From assembly GCF_021484805.1 (NCBI RefSeq), contig NZ_CP090557.1, forward strand, positions 3,794,001 to 3,858,000: a stretch of DNA of 64,000 nt, in the 5' to 3' direction. The translations under genes were made by a program, and so were the position numbers. The DNA is from Tellurirhabdus bombi (GTDB taxonomy: Bacteria; Bacteroidota; Bacteroidia; Cytophagales; Spirosomataceae). The notes beneath the pieces were generated by a model that was not told where the DNA came from, did no database searches, and saw only the letters and a program-made list of their open reading frames with translations. Shown one piece after another: positions 16,629 to 28,126 of the stretch; position 1 is the first letter of the stretch; each line of letters opens with the position of its first letter.

Positions 16629-17786
16629 TCAGGGTTTCAAAACCACTTTTACGCAGTCATCTTCTTTGTGTTTGAACATTTCGTATGCCCGCGATGCCTC
16701 CGAAAGTGGCAGTGTATGCGAGATAATGTCATCCAGCACTACTTTTCCTCCCTCAATCAAGCCTAACAGCTCATCAATATAATTTTGCACCGGAGCCTGT
16801 CCAAATCGGAGAGAAAGCCCCTTGTCGAACAACCGGTGAATGGGAAAGTTGTCGTAGGGCGATCCGTAAGCGCCTACTACCGTCACAACCCCTCCCCGCC
16901 GGACTGCCCGGAAACACAACTCCATTGCCTTAATCGAGCCTTTTTCCAGATTAATGACCGCTTTCATTTTGTCCAGAATGGTACGTTCTGCTTCGACGCC
17001 CACCGCATCGACACAAACATCAGCGCCCCGTCCGCCCGTCATGGCATAAATTGCTTCTACAACGTCTACTTCGTGCGGATTGAGTGTCTCCACTTTATTG
17101 ACCTGTTTAGCCCGGGCAAGCCGGTAATTCAACGGATCAATGGCAATAACCCGACTCGCACCGCGAATCCAGGCCGCTTTCTGCGCCATGAGTCCAACCG
17201 GCCCGGAACCAAAAATGGCCACGGTTTCGCCGCCTTTCACATTCGCCCAGTCGATGGCCGACCAACCCGTTGGAAAAATATCGGTTAGGAATAAAACCTG
17301 CTCATCGGTTAGTATCTCGGGTACTTTCCGCAGGCTGTAATCCGCAAACGGAACCCGCACGTACTCGGCCTGTCCACCCGGATAGCCGCCGTACAGATCA
17401 GTGTAACCAAACAAAGCGCCTCCCCGTCCCGATACCAGGTCACCTTCCGGGCCGTAATGGTCTGGATTGGAATTTTCGCAATGGGGCTGTAGACCATGCG
17501 TACAGAAAAAACAACTTCCGCAAGCGATCGGGAAGGGAACGACAACCCGATCACCTTTTTTCAGATTCGTCACCCCGGGCCCTACTTCCTCAATAATTCC
17601 CATAAACTCATGGCCCATCACCTGGTCTTTCAACTGGGGAAAGAACCCATCGTAGATGTGCAGATCAGAGCCACAAATCGCCGTGGAGGTTACGCGAATC
17701 AACGCATCACGGGCTTGTTCTATCTTCGGGTCATCGACCGTATCAACGGAGATGTCACCAATTTTGTGAAATACGGCTGCTTTCAT
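16629..17786 (-). CDS. zinc-dependent alcohol dehydrogenase
   Basis: A 385-residue medium-chain dehydrogenase. Catalytic zinc ligands are Cys38 (CGSDLH) and His59/Glu60 (GHE); the structural-zinc cysteines are C89, C92, C95 and C103. The cofactor motif is GSGPVGLMA. The length and the insert around the structural zinc match the glutathione-independent formaldehyde dehydrogenase-like group, but the substrate is not certain. The gene is monocistronic, upstream of the dapA terminator region. ATG start at 17786. Confidence 0.88.
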   Translation of the reverse strand: MKAAVFHKIGDISVDTVDDPKIEQARDALIRVTSTAICGSDLHIYDGFFPQLKDQVMGHEFMGIIEEVGPGVTNLKKGDRVVVPFPIACGSCFFCTHGLQPHCENSNPDHYGPEGDLVSGRGGALFGYTDLYGGYPGGQAEYVRVPFADYSLRKVPEILTDEQVLFLTDIFPTGWSAIDWANVKGGETVAIFGSGPVGLMAQKAAWIRGASRVIAIDPLNYRLARAKQVNKVETLNPHEVDVVEAIYAMTGGRGADVCVDAVGVEAERTILDKMKAVINLEKGSIKAMELCFRAVRRGGVVTVVGAYGSPYDNFPIHRLFDKGLSLRFGQAPVQNYIDELLGLIEGGKVVLDDIISHTLPLSEASRAYEMFKHKEDDCVKVVLKP

Positions 17787-17886
17787 TGGTTAGCGTGAAT
17801 AAGATTCTTGTTTTTCCGGGGTCTCCGGTCCAAGGGTTTAACTGTCTCAGGAAAAGTTGGTTCGATAATCCGCACAACCGGCCAAC

Positions 17887-17924
17887 AAAAAAGCGGCAAC
17901 AGGTTTAACCCGCCGCCGCTTTTC
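17887..17924 (-). terminator. terminator of dapA
   Basis: On the minus strand, AAAAGCGGC (17923-17915) pairs with GCCGCTTTT (17897-17889) across a 17-base loop, and the T run continues to 17887. It sits 18 bases after the dapA stop. Confidence 0.8.
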
Positions 17925-17941
17925 GAAATTATCTATGTAAA

Positions 17942-18838
17942 TCAGGCCACCAACTCAACCAGGTTATCCTGTTGCAAAACCACTTTCATGCGCTCCCCTA
18001 AATCATCTGAACCTGGGTAAAGCGGTAAACGGACGTTGGAAGAAATAAACCCTAAAATTTCCAGAATTTTCTTCACACCTACCGGATTTCCTTCTTCATA
18101 CAGCAGCGGGTCGATGCGGAGGAAGTGCCCCAGTTCTTTCTGCGCGAAGCGGAAATCACCTTGTAGCGCAGCGTTAACCATGCCCGTAAAGCGAGTAGGG
18201 AATGCATTGGCAATGACCGACATAACGCCAACACCACCAATACTGATGATGGGTACTGCCTGTACATCATCGCCCGAAATCAGTAGAAAATCGTCTGGCT
18301 TATCCCGCGCAATCTCCATGCATTGCTCAATCACGCAGGACGCTTCTTTCACGCCAATGATATTGGGATGTTCCGCCAGTGTGCAGATGGTTTCGGGCGA
18401 CATATTGATGCCCGTCCGAGGCGGAATATTATACAGAATAACCGGCACGGGACTCGCATCGGCAATGCGCGTAAAATGCTCAATTACACCTTTTTTACCG
18501 GGTTTGTTGTAATAAGGGCAAACCGATAAAATAGCGTCTACGCCTTCGAAATCAGTGTCCTTGATAGTGGCCACCACGTCGGGGGTAACGTTTCCGCCAA
18601 CGCCATACACGATGGGCAAATTTTTTGAATTATGTTCCTTGAGGTATTGGAGAAGCTGCTTCTTTTCTGTCTTTGTAACCGTTGGCGATTCACCGGTGGT
18701 ACCTTGCAACACGATGTAGTTTACACCACCATCCGATATATGCTGCACAACGCGACCAAAGCCGTCAAAATCAATGCTTAAGTCGTTATTAAACGGGGTA
18801 ACAATGGCAACCCCAACGCCATGGAAACGCGTATCCAT
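17942..18838 (-). CDS. dapA: 4-hydroxy-tetrahydrodipicolinate synthase
   Basis: The ATG at 18838 gives 298 residues, the usual DapA length. A TTG at 18904 would lie upstream of the probable transcription start. Catalytic residues are present: Schiff-base Lys164 (GVKEASC), Tyr136 (YNIPPRTG), Arg141 and the GTTGE loop (46-50). It condenses pyruvate with aspartate semialdehyde in lysine and diaminopimelate synthesis. No other dap genes are adjacent. A promoter precedes it and a terminator follows, so it is probably a single-gene unit. Confidence 0.95.
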   Translation of the reverse strand: MDTRFHGVGVAIVTPFNNDLSIDFDGFGRVVQHISDGGVNYIVLQGTTGESPTVTKTEKKQLLQYLKEHNSKNLPIVYGVGGNVTPDVVATIKDTDFEGVDAILSVCPYYNKPGKKGVIEHFTRIADASPVPVILYNIPPRTGINMSPETICTLAEHPNIIGVKEASCVIEQCMEIARDKPDDFLLISGDDVQAVPIISIGGVGVMSVIANAFPTRFTGMVNAALQGDFRFAQKELGHFLRIDPLLYEEGNPVGVKKILEILGFISSNVRLPLYPGSDDLGERMKVVLQQDNLVELVA

Positions 18839-18871
18839 TGATATAGGAATAAAATATTGGCTATGAAGCGA

Positions 18872-18905
18872 CAAAGGTACGGGTTTTCGGTGGGAACTCC
18901 GCAAA
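18872..18905 (-). promoter_or_regulatory. promoter of dapA
   Basis: TACCTTTG at 18879-18872 on the minus strand, with TTTG at 18905-18902, 22 bases upstream. The predicted transcript starts near 18866, leaving a leader of about 28 bases before ATG 18838. Confidence 0.65.
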
Positions 18906-19056
18906 TTCTTCCTTTAGTTGGCCGCTCGACAACGCCAACTTTCACTCTTTAAGCAGGAATACGGCGTTTTTGTATGCTTTTAACTTCTAGGAGCTTCTCA
19001 GACTAAATTTTAGTACTAGTTAAAACTTGTTGCTATTTGGTAAAAAGTTTTATTGG

Positions 19057-21453
19057 TTATTCCCGACTCAGGCTTTTTACCGGATTGGCCGTTGCCGCCC
19101 GCCACGATTGGAAACCAACAGTGATCAGCACCAAAACCAGAGCAAGTAAACCCGTTAGCGCAAAAACCCACCAGCTCAACGAGATTCGGTACGCAAACCC
19201 TTGCAGCCAGCTACTCATGAACCAGCCGGATATTGGAGCCACGATGAGAAAAGAAAGTGCCACAAGTCCCAAAAATTCCTTTCCAAAAAGCCACAAAATG
19301 TCCTCATTTCTTGCACCAAGCACTTTCCGCACGCCAATTTCTTTTGTCTTCTGCGCTGCCATAAAACGCACCAGTCCAAAAAGTCCCAAACAACAAATGA
19401 TGGTCGCAATTAGCGTAAAAAGTCGGGTGAGCTGCCAGAGCGTTTGTTCTTTCTCGTAGAGCTTGGCAATGCGCTCATTCACAAACTCATACGTAAAGGC
19501 CGTATCGGGAAACGTTTTTTTGAGCGCACTCTGAATGCTTTCCAGGCTCGCCGCCATATGCGTAGTACTTAACCGAATGCCTGCCTGGTTATGGAGTTGG
19601 GGGGAAGAATAAATGACGCAGGGCTCAATCGGATTCTGGAGGGACTTCTGGTGAAAATTACGCACGACACCCACAATGGTTCCCTCCTGCCCCGTGTTGT
19701 CGCTTTGCAGACGTTTGCCCAGCACATCTTCCAGACGATGTACCCCGAGGCTTTTCACAAATTCTTCGTTGACAATAAATTCGGTTGTCGAATCCCGCTC
19801 TACAAAATTCCGACCGGCGGCCAGTTGTAATCCATACAAAGCCAGATACTGCGCATCACCCCAACGGTCCTGAACCAGAAAGGGCTCGAATTCAGCGCGT
19901 TGATTAAATTTTACATACCCACTGTTGTTGGTATTATCTGCTGGTGGAAGGGCGTGAAAGCTAACCGTCTGAACCGATGGATTTTGCAGCAACTCTTCCC
20001 GAAAAGGCGCGCGTTTACCTCCATCACCGCCCGGAATGCGTACCCGTACAATGGCGTCCTGATCAAACCCCATGTCTGCTTTCTGGAAATAATTCATCTG
20101 CGTCATCACCACAATGGCACCAATGATAAACGCCTGCGAAACGCTGAATTGAGCCACCACCAATATTTTTCGCACCGAAAAGCCACCCAGTTTTTGTCCC
20201 GAAATTTTGCTTTTCATGGCCAAAAGCGGAGAAAACCGAGCTAGCAAAAGCGCGGGGTAACTACCCGCTACCAAGATTACAACAGCAACCAGAGTGAGCA
20301 GAAAAAGCAGTAGTTCAGGATCGGTAAGGTTTAGCGTCAAAGCACTGTTCATCCACCCGTTCAGCAGGGGCAGCACCTGCATAATCACCGGAATGGCGAT
20401 CAGCGTGGCAAGCAGCACCAAACAGGCCGCCTCAGTAATGAACTGCCAGAAAATCTGACTTTTAGCGCCGCCCAACGCTTTCCGTACGCCCACTTCCTTG
20501 GCCCGCCGCAAAGCCTGGGCTGTCGAGAGGTTAATGAAATTAATGCAGGCAATCCCGATCAGGAAAAAGCCAACCAGACTCAACGCCCACAGCAGCGGCT
20601 TTCTAATTTCGCCCCCATACCGTTCGTCAAAATGCATGTCCCGGAGCGGTTGCAAATGAAAATGCCAGTGGCTGAAGTTCTGTTTTCCCAGGTATTTATC
20701 GACAAACTGGGGCAAGTACGCTTCTATCACTTGACGATTAACCTGTTCGGGCAACTGCACAAATACCGAGCGAGCGCCGCCAATCCAGGTTAAGTTCTGC
20801 ATTTCATACTTGGGATTCAGCGTTTTAAGCGTTGGCAGCGACACCAACACTTCGGCTTTTAGATCGCTGTTCGCCGGAAAGCTTCGGATCAAGCCCGTTA
20901 CGGTTAAATCCGCCGCGTTATTAATCCGAATTATTTTCCCTAATACCTCCTCACTTCCAAAGTATTTCTGGGCTTGCCGCTCCGTCAGAACCACGCTGCC
21001 GGGTTCGCGCAGAGCCGTTGCCGGATTGCCTTTTACAAACTGATAATCAAACATTTCCAGCAAGCCCGCCGAGGCGTAAGCGACTCCGGCCCGCTCGATA
21101 AAACGTTCAGGCTCGCCCCCCGACCGCTGAATCTGGAGCGTGGGTTCTTTCAAATACATCAGCGATGCGGTGTTTTCAATGGCCGCAAAATGATTTTGCA
21201 ACGCATCGGGAACGGCAATGGATACGCCCGGTTCGTGCTCTACACTGCCATCTTTCGAATGTATATCCAGCACGACCCGATAAATGCGATTCGCGTTTGC
21301 ATGAAACACATCCGTCTGCCAGTGAAACTGGACGAATAGGTAAATCAGCAAGCCGCACGCTAGTCCCAAAGCTAGCCCTACGATATTCAGTACTGCATAG
21401 GTTTTGTCTTTTAGCAGCGAACGAAAAGCGGTTTTTACATAATTGCGTATCAT
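19057..21453 (-). CDS. ABC-type permease, FtsX/MacB family
   Basis: A 798-residue membrane protein. There is an N-terminal transmembrane helix (about 22-44), a large periplasmic MacB-type domain, a first FtsX core (helices about 285-410, with INLSTAQALRRAKEVGVRKALGG), a second periplasmic part, and a second FtsX core at the C-terminus (MAAQKTKEIGVRKVLGA then two helices). This duplicated design is typical of Bacteroidota efflux or mechanotransmission permeases that need a separate ATPase. None is adjacent. It lies 35 bases after ligA on the same strand. Confidence 0.88.
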   Translation of the reverse strand: MIRNYVKTAFRSLLKDKTYAVLNIVGLALGLACGLLIYLFVQFHWQTDVFHANANRIYRVVLDIHSKDGSVEHEPGVSIAVPDALQNHFAAIENTASLMYLKEPTLQIQRSGGEPERFIERAGVAYASAGLLEMFDYQFVKGNPATALREPGSVVLTERQAQKYFGSEEVLGKIIRINNAADLTVTGLIRSFPANSDLKAEVLVSLPTLKTLNPKYEMQNLTWIGGARSVFVQLPEQVNRQVIEAYLPQFVDKYLGKQNFSHWHFHLQPLRDMHFDERYGGEIRKPLLWALSLVGFFLIGIACINFINLSTAQALRRAKEVGVRKALGGAKSQIFWQFITEAACLVLLATLIAIPVIMQVLPLLNGWMNSALTLNLTDPELLLFLLTLVAVVILVAGSYPALLLARFSPLLAMKSKISGQKLGGFSVRKILVVAQFSVSQAFIIGAIVVMTQMNYFQKADMGFDQDAIVRVRIPGGDGGKRAPFREELLQNPSVQTVSFHALPPADNTNNSGYVKFNQRAEFEPFLVQDRWGDAQYLALYGLQLAAGRNFVERDSTTEFIVNEEFVKSLGVHRLEDVLGKRLQSDNTGQEGTIVGVVRNFHQKSLQNPIEPCVIYSSPQLHNQAGIRLSTTHMAASLESIQSALKKTFPDTAFTYEFVNERIAKLYEKEQTLWQLTRLFTLIATIICCLGLFGLVRFMAAQKTKEIGVRKVLGARNEDILWLFGKEFLGLVALSFLIVAPISGWFMSSWLQGFAYRISLSWWVFALTGLLALVLVLITVGFQSWRAATANPVKSLSRE

Positions 21454-21488
21454 CAGTTTGTTGTTTACGGGTTAGGTTTATTCGTTGC

Positions 21489-23564
<2,076 letters not shown>

Positions 23565-23712
23565 TTATTGCTCGCTGGACTGGTGATGAACAGCAAAACT
23601 GGATTCTATTTTTAACGTACAAAAATCACAGAATATCTTTAGATCTAAGTCCCGCCTGTTCAGATATTGTGAGATTCTTTGCACATCATAGGCATTGTTT
23701 CGACAATAAGCG

Positions 23713-23720
23713 TAATTTTG
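23713..23720 (+). promoter_or_regulatory. -7 element of rpe promoter
   Basis: TAATTTTG, a match to TAnnTTTG, 50 bases before the rpe ATG. A TTG at 23695-23697 is closer than the usual 19-base spacing. Confidence 0.5.
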
Positions 23721-23769
23721 GACCCCATAATTACAACTTGTATTTCGGACTAACTACAAAAACCGTTTC

Positions 23770-24441
23770 ATGTCCTACCCATTGATCGCTCCTTCCATTC
23801 TGGCCGCTGATTTTGCGAACCTCCAACGCGATATTGAAGTGCTCAATAACAGCGAAGCGGACTGGATTCATGTGGATATTATGGATGGCGTTTTTGTGCC
23901 TAATATTTCGTTTGGTCTTCCGGTTTGCGAGGCGGTTCACCGTCATGCCAAGAAGCCGCTCGATGTCCACCTGATGATTGTGCAACCGGAACAGTATGTG
24001 GAAGCCTTCGCCAAAGCGGGCGCTACGACTATTACCGTTCACTTGGAGGCCTGCACGCACCTGCACCGGGTTTTGCAACAAATCAGAGACTTGGGCTGCA
24101 AAGCGGGCGTTGCCTTGAATCCGCACACATCGGTTCGCCTGCTCGAAAACGTCCTGCATGATCTGGATATGATTTTGCTCATGTCGGTTAATCCCGGCTT
24201 TGGCGGTCAGAAATTTATTGAACAGACATTACCTAAAACCCGTCAGCTTCGGCAGATGCTCCAGGAAGCGGGCAGCGCTGCTTTGATCGAAGTTGACGGC
24301 GGTATCGATACAAGCAATGCAGCGGCTCTTGTGGAAGCAGGAGCACACGTTTTGGTTGCGGGCAGTTCGGTCTTTCGGGCCGAAAACCCAGCCGACGCAA
24401 TCATCCGACTCAAACAAGTTGGTCAGCGTGCTGAAGCTTAA
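23770..24441 (+). CDS. rpe: ribulose-phosphate 3-epimerase
   Basis: 223 residues with the complete family pattern: PSILAADFANL (start), HVDIMDGVFVPNISFG (metal ligands His and Asp), LDVHLMI, LMSVNPGFGGQKF, and VDGGI near the C-terminus. It interconverts ribulose-5-phosphate and xylulose-5-phosphate in the pentose phosphate pathway. It is followed after 21 bases by the GH13-like gene. Xylulose-5-phosphate is a classical transketolase substrate, but the split transketolase is 6 kb downstream in a separate cluster. Confidence 0.97.
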   Translation: MSYPLIAPSILAADFANLQRDIEVLNNSEADWIHVDIMDGVFVPNISFGLPVCEAVHRHAKKPLDVHLMIVQPEQYVEAFAKAGATTITVHLEACTHLHRVLQQIRDLGCKAGVALNPHTSVRLLENVLHDLDMILLMSVNPGFGGQKFIEQTLPKTRQLRQMLQEAGSAALIEVDGGIDTSNAAALVEAGAHVLVAGSSVFRAENPADAIIRLKQVGQRAEA

Positions 24442-24462
24442 CTTAACCTTTATAAAGTAAGG

Positions 24463-25881
24463 ATGAAGAAATTTCCTGGTATCCTACTGAGTGGCTTATT
24501 GCTGTGTTGTGCCATGTCTTGCGACCGCACATCCACTCAGAACGCTACTGCCAATACCCAGCCCATCGGATCAGCAAACTCCCTGGCGTCGAAACCACCG
24601 GCCTCGCCTGCATGGGCCAAAAATGCAACTATTTACGAAGTTAACCTGCGTCAATTCTCGTCGGAAGGCACATTTAAGGCGCTGGAGCAACAATTAACCC
24701 GCCTCAAAGAGATGGGAGTTGATGTTCTCTGGCTGATGCCCATTCACCCGATTGGTGTCGAAAAGCGCAAAGGAACCTTAGGCAATCCGTATGCCGTCAA
24801 AGATTATCAGGCCGTTGACCCCGAATACGGGACGATGGAGGATTTCAAGGCGCTGGTCAAGCGCGCCCACGATCTGGACATGCGTGTTCTGCTGGACTGG
24901 GTTCCGAATCATACGAGCTGGGATCACCCCTGGGTTAAGCAGCACCCCGACTGGTACACACAAGTTAACGGACGCATTATTTCGCCTCTAAATGAAAAAG
25001 GCGAATCAGCAGGCTGGAACGACGTTGCTGACCTTAATTACGACAACGAAGCCATGCGCCACGCCATGCTGGATGCCATGAAGTTTTGGGTGCAGCAATG
25101 CGATGTCGATGGATTTCGGTGCGAAGTAGCCAGCCTGGTCCCCGACGAGTTTTGGGCCGATGTTCGTCCGGCGCTCGATAGCATTAAAACGGTTTTTCTG
25201 CTGGCTGAATCGGAAGACGATCCGGCGCACTTCAAGCTTGGCTTTAACGTCAACTATGGCTGGTCACTGCACTGGCTTCTAAAGGGCATCTATAAAGGCA
25301 CGCAGAATGCAACGGCCATTGACTCGTTGCTGGCTGCCAACCAGAAGCGTTTTCCACCATGGTACTATCAGGTCTTTTTCCTTCAAAATCAGGATGAAAA
25401 CAGCTGGGCAGGCACCGCAACGGAACTGTTTGGCAACGGGGCTGACGCCTTTACGGTACTGGCTTACACCTTTGACGGGATGCCGCTGGTCTACAACGGC
25501 CAGGAGGCCAACCTGAGCAAACGCCTGAAAATGCACGAAAAGGATCCTATTTTCTGGGGTAATTACAGCAAACAGGAGTTTTACAAATCACTCTTAACCC
25601 TTAAGCACCGCAACAAGGCGCTCTGGAACGGCCTGCATGGCGGACCACTGGTTAAAATTCCGACTGGACGCGACGAGAAAGTGTACGCCTTTCACCGTCA
25701 GAAAGATGGCGACCACGTGGCTGTGATTGTCAACCTCAGCCCGGAGCCTCAGACCATCCAGCTTTCAGGTGATGGCTTCGAAGGCATGTACACCGAAGTA
25801 TTTAGTCGCCAGTCCGTTGAGCTAAGAAACGCCCTTACGTTTACGCTCAAACCCTGGGAATACAAAGTTTATACGAATTAG
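24463..25881 (+). CDS. GH13-family lipoprotein with altered catalytic residues
   Basis: 472 residues with lipoprotein signal ending AMSC (Cys20). The alpha-amylase TIM barrel is evident: region I DWVPNH (145-150), region II DGFRCEVA (217-223), region III LLAESE (E249, acid/base) and region IV QNQDENSW (308-315). In active GH13 enzymes region II carries the Asp nucleophile (GFRxD) and region IV an invariant His-Asp. Here the nucleophile position is Glu221 and the His is Gln310. Activity may be lost or changed. If active, it would cleave alpha-glucans in the periplasm or at the surface. Confidence 0.85.
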   Translation: MKKFPGILLSGLLLCCAMSCDRTSTQNATANTQPIGSANSLASKPPASPAWAKNATIYEVNLRQFSSEGTFKALEQQLTRLKEMGVDVLWLMPIHPIGVEKRKGTLGNPYAVKDYQAVDPEYGTMEDFKALVKRAHDLDMRVLLDWVPNHTSWDHPWVKQHPDWYTQVNGRIISPLNEKGESAGWNDVADLNYDNEAMRHAMLDAMKFWVQQCDVDGFRCEVASLVPDEFWADVRPALDSIKTVFLLAESEDDPAHFKLGFNVNYGWSLHWLLKGIYKGTQNATAIDSLLAANQKRFPPWYYQVFFLQNQDENSWAGTATELFGNGADAFTVLAYTFDGMPLVYNGQEANLSKRLKMHEKDPIFWGNYSKQEFYKSLLTLKHRNKALWNGLHGGPLVKIPTGRDEKVYAFHRQKDGDHVAVIVNLSPEPQTIQLSGDGFEGMYTEVFSRQSVELRNALTFTLKPWEYKVYTN

Positions 25882-25894
25882 AATTTGAAAAATG

Positions 25895-25940
25895 AGCAGT
25901 TGTTGATGAACACATTTTTGTTGATTCATCAATAATTATT
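25895..25940. repeat. intergenic inverted repeat
   Basis: TTGATGAA (25903-25910) pairs with TTCATCAA (25925-25932), extended outward by several A-U and G-U pairs to about 13 bp. It lies in the gap between the GH13-like and OmpA/PD40 genes. No U-tract directly after the arm. Confidence 0.5.
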
Positions 25941-26031
25941 CATTGTTCAGTTTTTAATTTATTCGTAGTTTATTCGTTAGTCTTTCGTACGACACCTTCT
26001 TTCAATCTTGAACCAACCACCGGTAAGCACG

Positions 26032-28065
26032 ATGCGTTACATTCTGCTTATTTTCCTGGCTATAAGTCTTTACTTACCCGCGCAAAGTCAAACCGTCTTA
26101 TGGGCTAATCAAGTGGTTGGCTTTTCGTCGGAAGGCCGGGGCGAGACGTATTCGCAACAATACCACGCCAATCAGATATTGGGTAAGCCCAGCAGCTTGC
26201 CCGAATCCGTCGAAAATCCCTGCGCCTGGTCGCCTCTGTATGCTGACGGGCCAAGTGATGAGTGGATCACCGTGCGGTTTGATAAAGCCATTCCCATTCA
26301 GCAGATTGCTATTTTTGAAAGCGGTAACCCCGGTGCAATCATCAATGTTCTGGTCATTGACCAGCAGGGTAAGGAAACATCGGTGTATAAGCCCCAGGCC
26401 AATGCTGGCTCAAATCCGCTGCTTATCTTTCCGACGACAAACAACCTAACTGCCAACACCGTTAAAGTAGTCATGCGACCCGCCTTGGTAAAAGGCCTGA
26501 ATCAAATTGACGCCATTGGCATCTCCTCGACCAAGGAACCCATTAGCATTGGCATCAACGTGTCGAAAGAAGTTCCCAAAGAAATTGTTAAAGAAAGCCT
26601 GGGTGCCCAGATCAACACCAAAGCCCAGGAGGTCGCTCCCGTTATTTCTCCCGACGGCAAAACCCTGTATTTTACCCGGGGGCTGCACCCCAAAAACATT
26701 GGCGACCCGGAACACCAGGACATTTGGTTTTCCCGCCTCGACGCCACCAATAACTGGGGTCCTTCGGAAAACATTGGTCCACCGATTAATACGGTGAATG
26801 ACGATGCGATTTGCGGAATCTCACTGGATGGCAAAACCATTTATATCCTGAACGTCTACAGTCCCGACGGCTCCGTTCGGTTTGGGCTTTCAAAATCAAC
26901 CAGAGGAAAATCAGGCTGGTCTTTCCCCGTAGAATGCAAGATCAAAGACAACCATTATCTTCCTAAGAATCAAGACGATAAAGTACTGTTTACTGAATAC
27001 GCCATTGCCCCCGACGAGCGAGTAATTATCCTTTCGGTACGCAGACGTGATTCGATTGGCGACAAAGATTTATACGTTTCTTTCCGCCAGGCAGACGGCA
27101 CCTACAGCGTTCCCAAACACATGGGGCCGGTAATCAATACCGCCGAACTGGAGGCCGCCCCATTCATCGCTGCCGACCGCAAATCACTGTATTTCACCTC
27201 GGCAGGTCGCCCGCAGTATGGTAAAGGCGATATTTTTGTCAGCCGACGGCTGGACGAGACCTGGACTAAGTGGTCGGAACCTGAGAACTTGGGGCCTTCC
27301 ATCAACACGTCGGGCTGGGACGGTTATTTCACCATTCCGGCTTCCGGTGATTTTGCGTATCTGAGCAGCAACCAAAACTCTGTGGGCGAAGAAGATATTT
27401 TTCGCCTGAAACTCCCTCCCACCGTTAAGCCCGACCCCGTTGCCATTTTATCCGGTCAGGTCTACGATGCCTTAACCAGAAAGCCTATTTCTGCCAAGCT
27501 GGTAGCCGTAGGTAAGGCGGCTGAGGAAGATAAAGAAACCACCACGGTCAACTACGAACCCGAAACCGGCGACTTTAAATTTATTCTTCCCGTTCAAAAA
27601 TCGTATCAACTTACGGCCAGCCAAGAAGGGTATTTTCCCACTACGGAAGTAATCGACCTGTCGCGGGAAAAACGCTTCCGGGACATTAAGAAAAGCATAT
27701 ACCTAACACCCATCAAGGCGGGTCAGAAAATGGTTTTGCAGGAGGTTCTTTTTGTACAAAGTAAAGCCGAACTGATCAAAGGTTCCGAGGAAGAACTTGA
27801 CCGTTTAGTAGAAACTTTGAAGCAGTATCCGCAAATGGCGATTTTGGTCGAAGGGCATACGGATAACCAGGGGGACTGGAATTTGAATTTGAAACTGTCG
27901 GAAGACCGGGTTCAAGCGGTTAAAAGCTACCTGATTGAGCACGGTGTAGCCCAAAATCGGGTTCAAACAAAGGCCTGGGGACCAAGCAAACCCATTGCCA
28001 GCAATTCCACCGAAGAAAAACGCCGCCTGAACCGGAGAGTAGAATTTACGATTCTAAAGCTCTAA
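26032..28065 (+). CDS. OmpA-family protein with PD40-type propeller
   Basis: The ATG at 26032 gives 677 residues with a signal peptide (MRYILLIFLAISLYLPAQSQ); a TTG 24 bases earlier is less likely. After an N-terminal jelly-roll-like domain come PD40/WD40-type repeats (about 200-470, such as PVISPDGKTLYFTRG and APFIAADRKSLYFTSAG), a carboxypeptidase-regulatory-like segment (about 478-555) and a C-terminal OmpA peptidoglycan-binding domain (LVEGHTDNQGDW, LSEDRVQAVKSYL, NRRVEFTI). It probably tethers the outer membrane to peptidoglycan; this architecture is common in gliding and type IX-secreting Bacteroidota. Confidence 0.9.
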   Translation: MRYILLIFLAISLYLPAQSQTVLWANQVVGFSSEGRGETYSQQYHANQILGKPSSLPESVENPCAWSPLYADGPSDEWITVRFDKAIPIQQIAIFESGNPGAIINVLVIDQQGKETSVYKPQANAGSNPLLIFPTTNNLTANTVKVVMRPALVKGLNQIDAIGISSTKEPISIGINVSKEVPKEIVKESLGAQINTKAQEVAPVISPDGKTLYFTRGLHPKNIGDPEHQDIWFSRLDATNNWGPSENIGPPINTVNDDAICGISLDGKTIYILNVYSPDGSVRFGLSKSTRGKSGWSFPVECKIKDNHYLPKNQDDKVLFTEYAIAPDERVIILSVRRRDSIGDKDLYVSFRQADGTYSVPKHMGPVINTAELEAAPFIAADRKSLYFTSAGRPQYGKGDIFVSRRLDETWTKWSEPENLGPSINTSGWDGYFTIPASGDFAYLSSNQNSVGEEDIFRLKLPPTVKPDPVAILSGQVYDALTRKPISAKLVAVGKAAEEDKETTTVNYEPETGDFKFILPVQKSYQLTASQEGYFPTTEVIDLSREKRFRDIKKSIYLTPIKAGQKMVLQEVLFVQSKAELIKGSEEELDRLVETLKQYPQMAILVEGHTDNQGDWNLNLKLSEDRVQAVKSYLIEHGVAQNRVQTKAWGPSKPIASNSTEEKRRLNRRVEFTILKL

Positions 28066-28126
28066 CAAAGCCGAATTCGTGTAAATTTACGCCCCGAACC
28101 GAATAGCCTCCTCTTTGGCTGATTGA

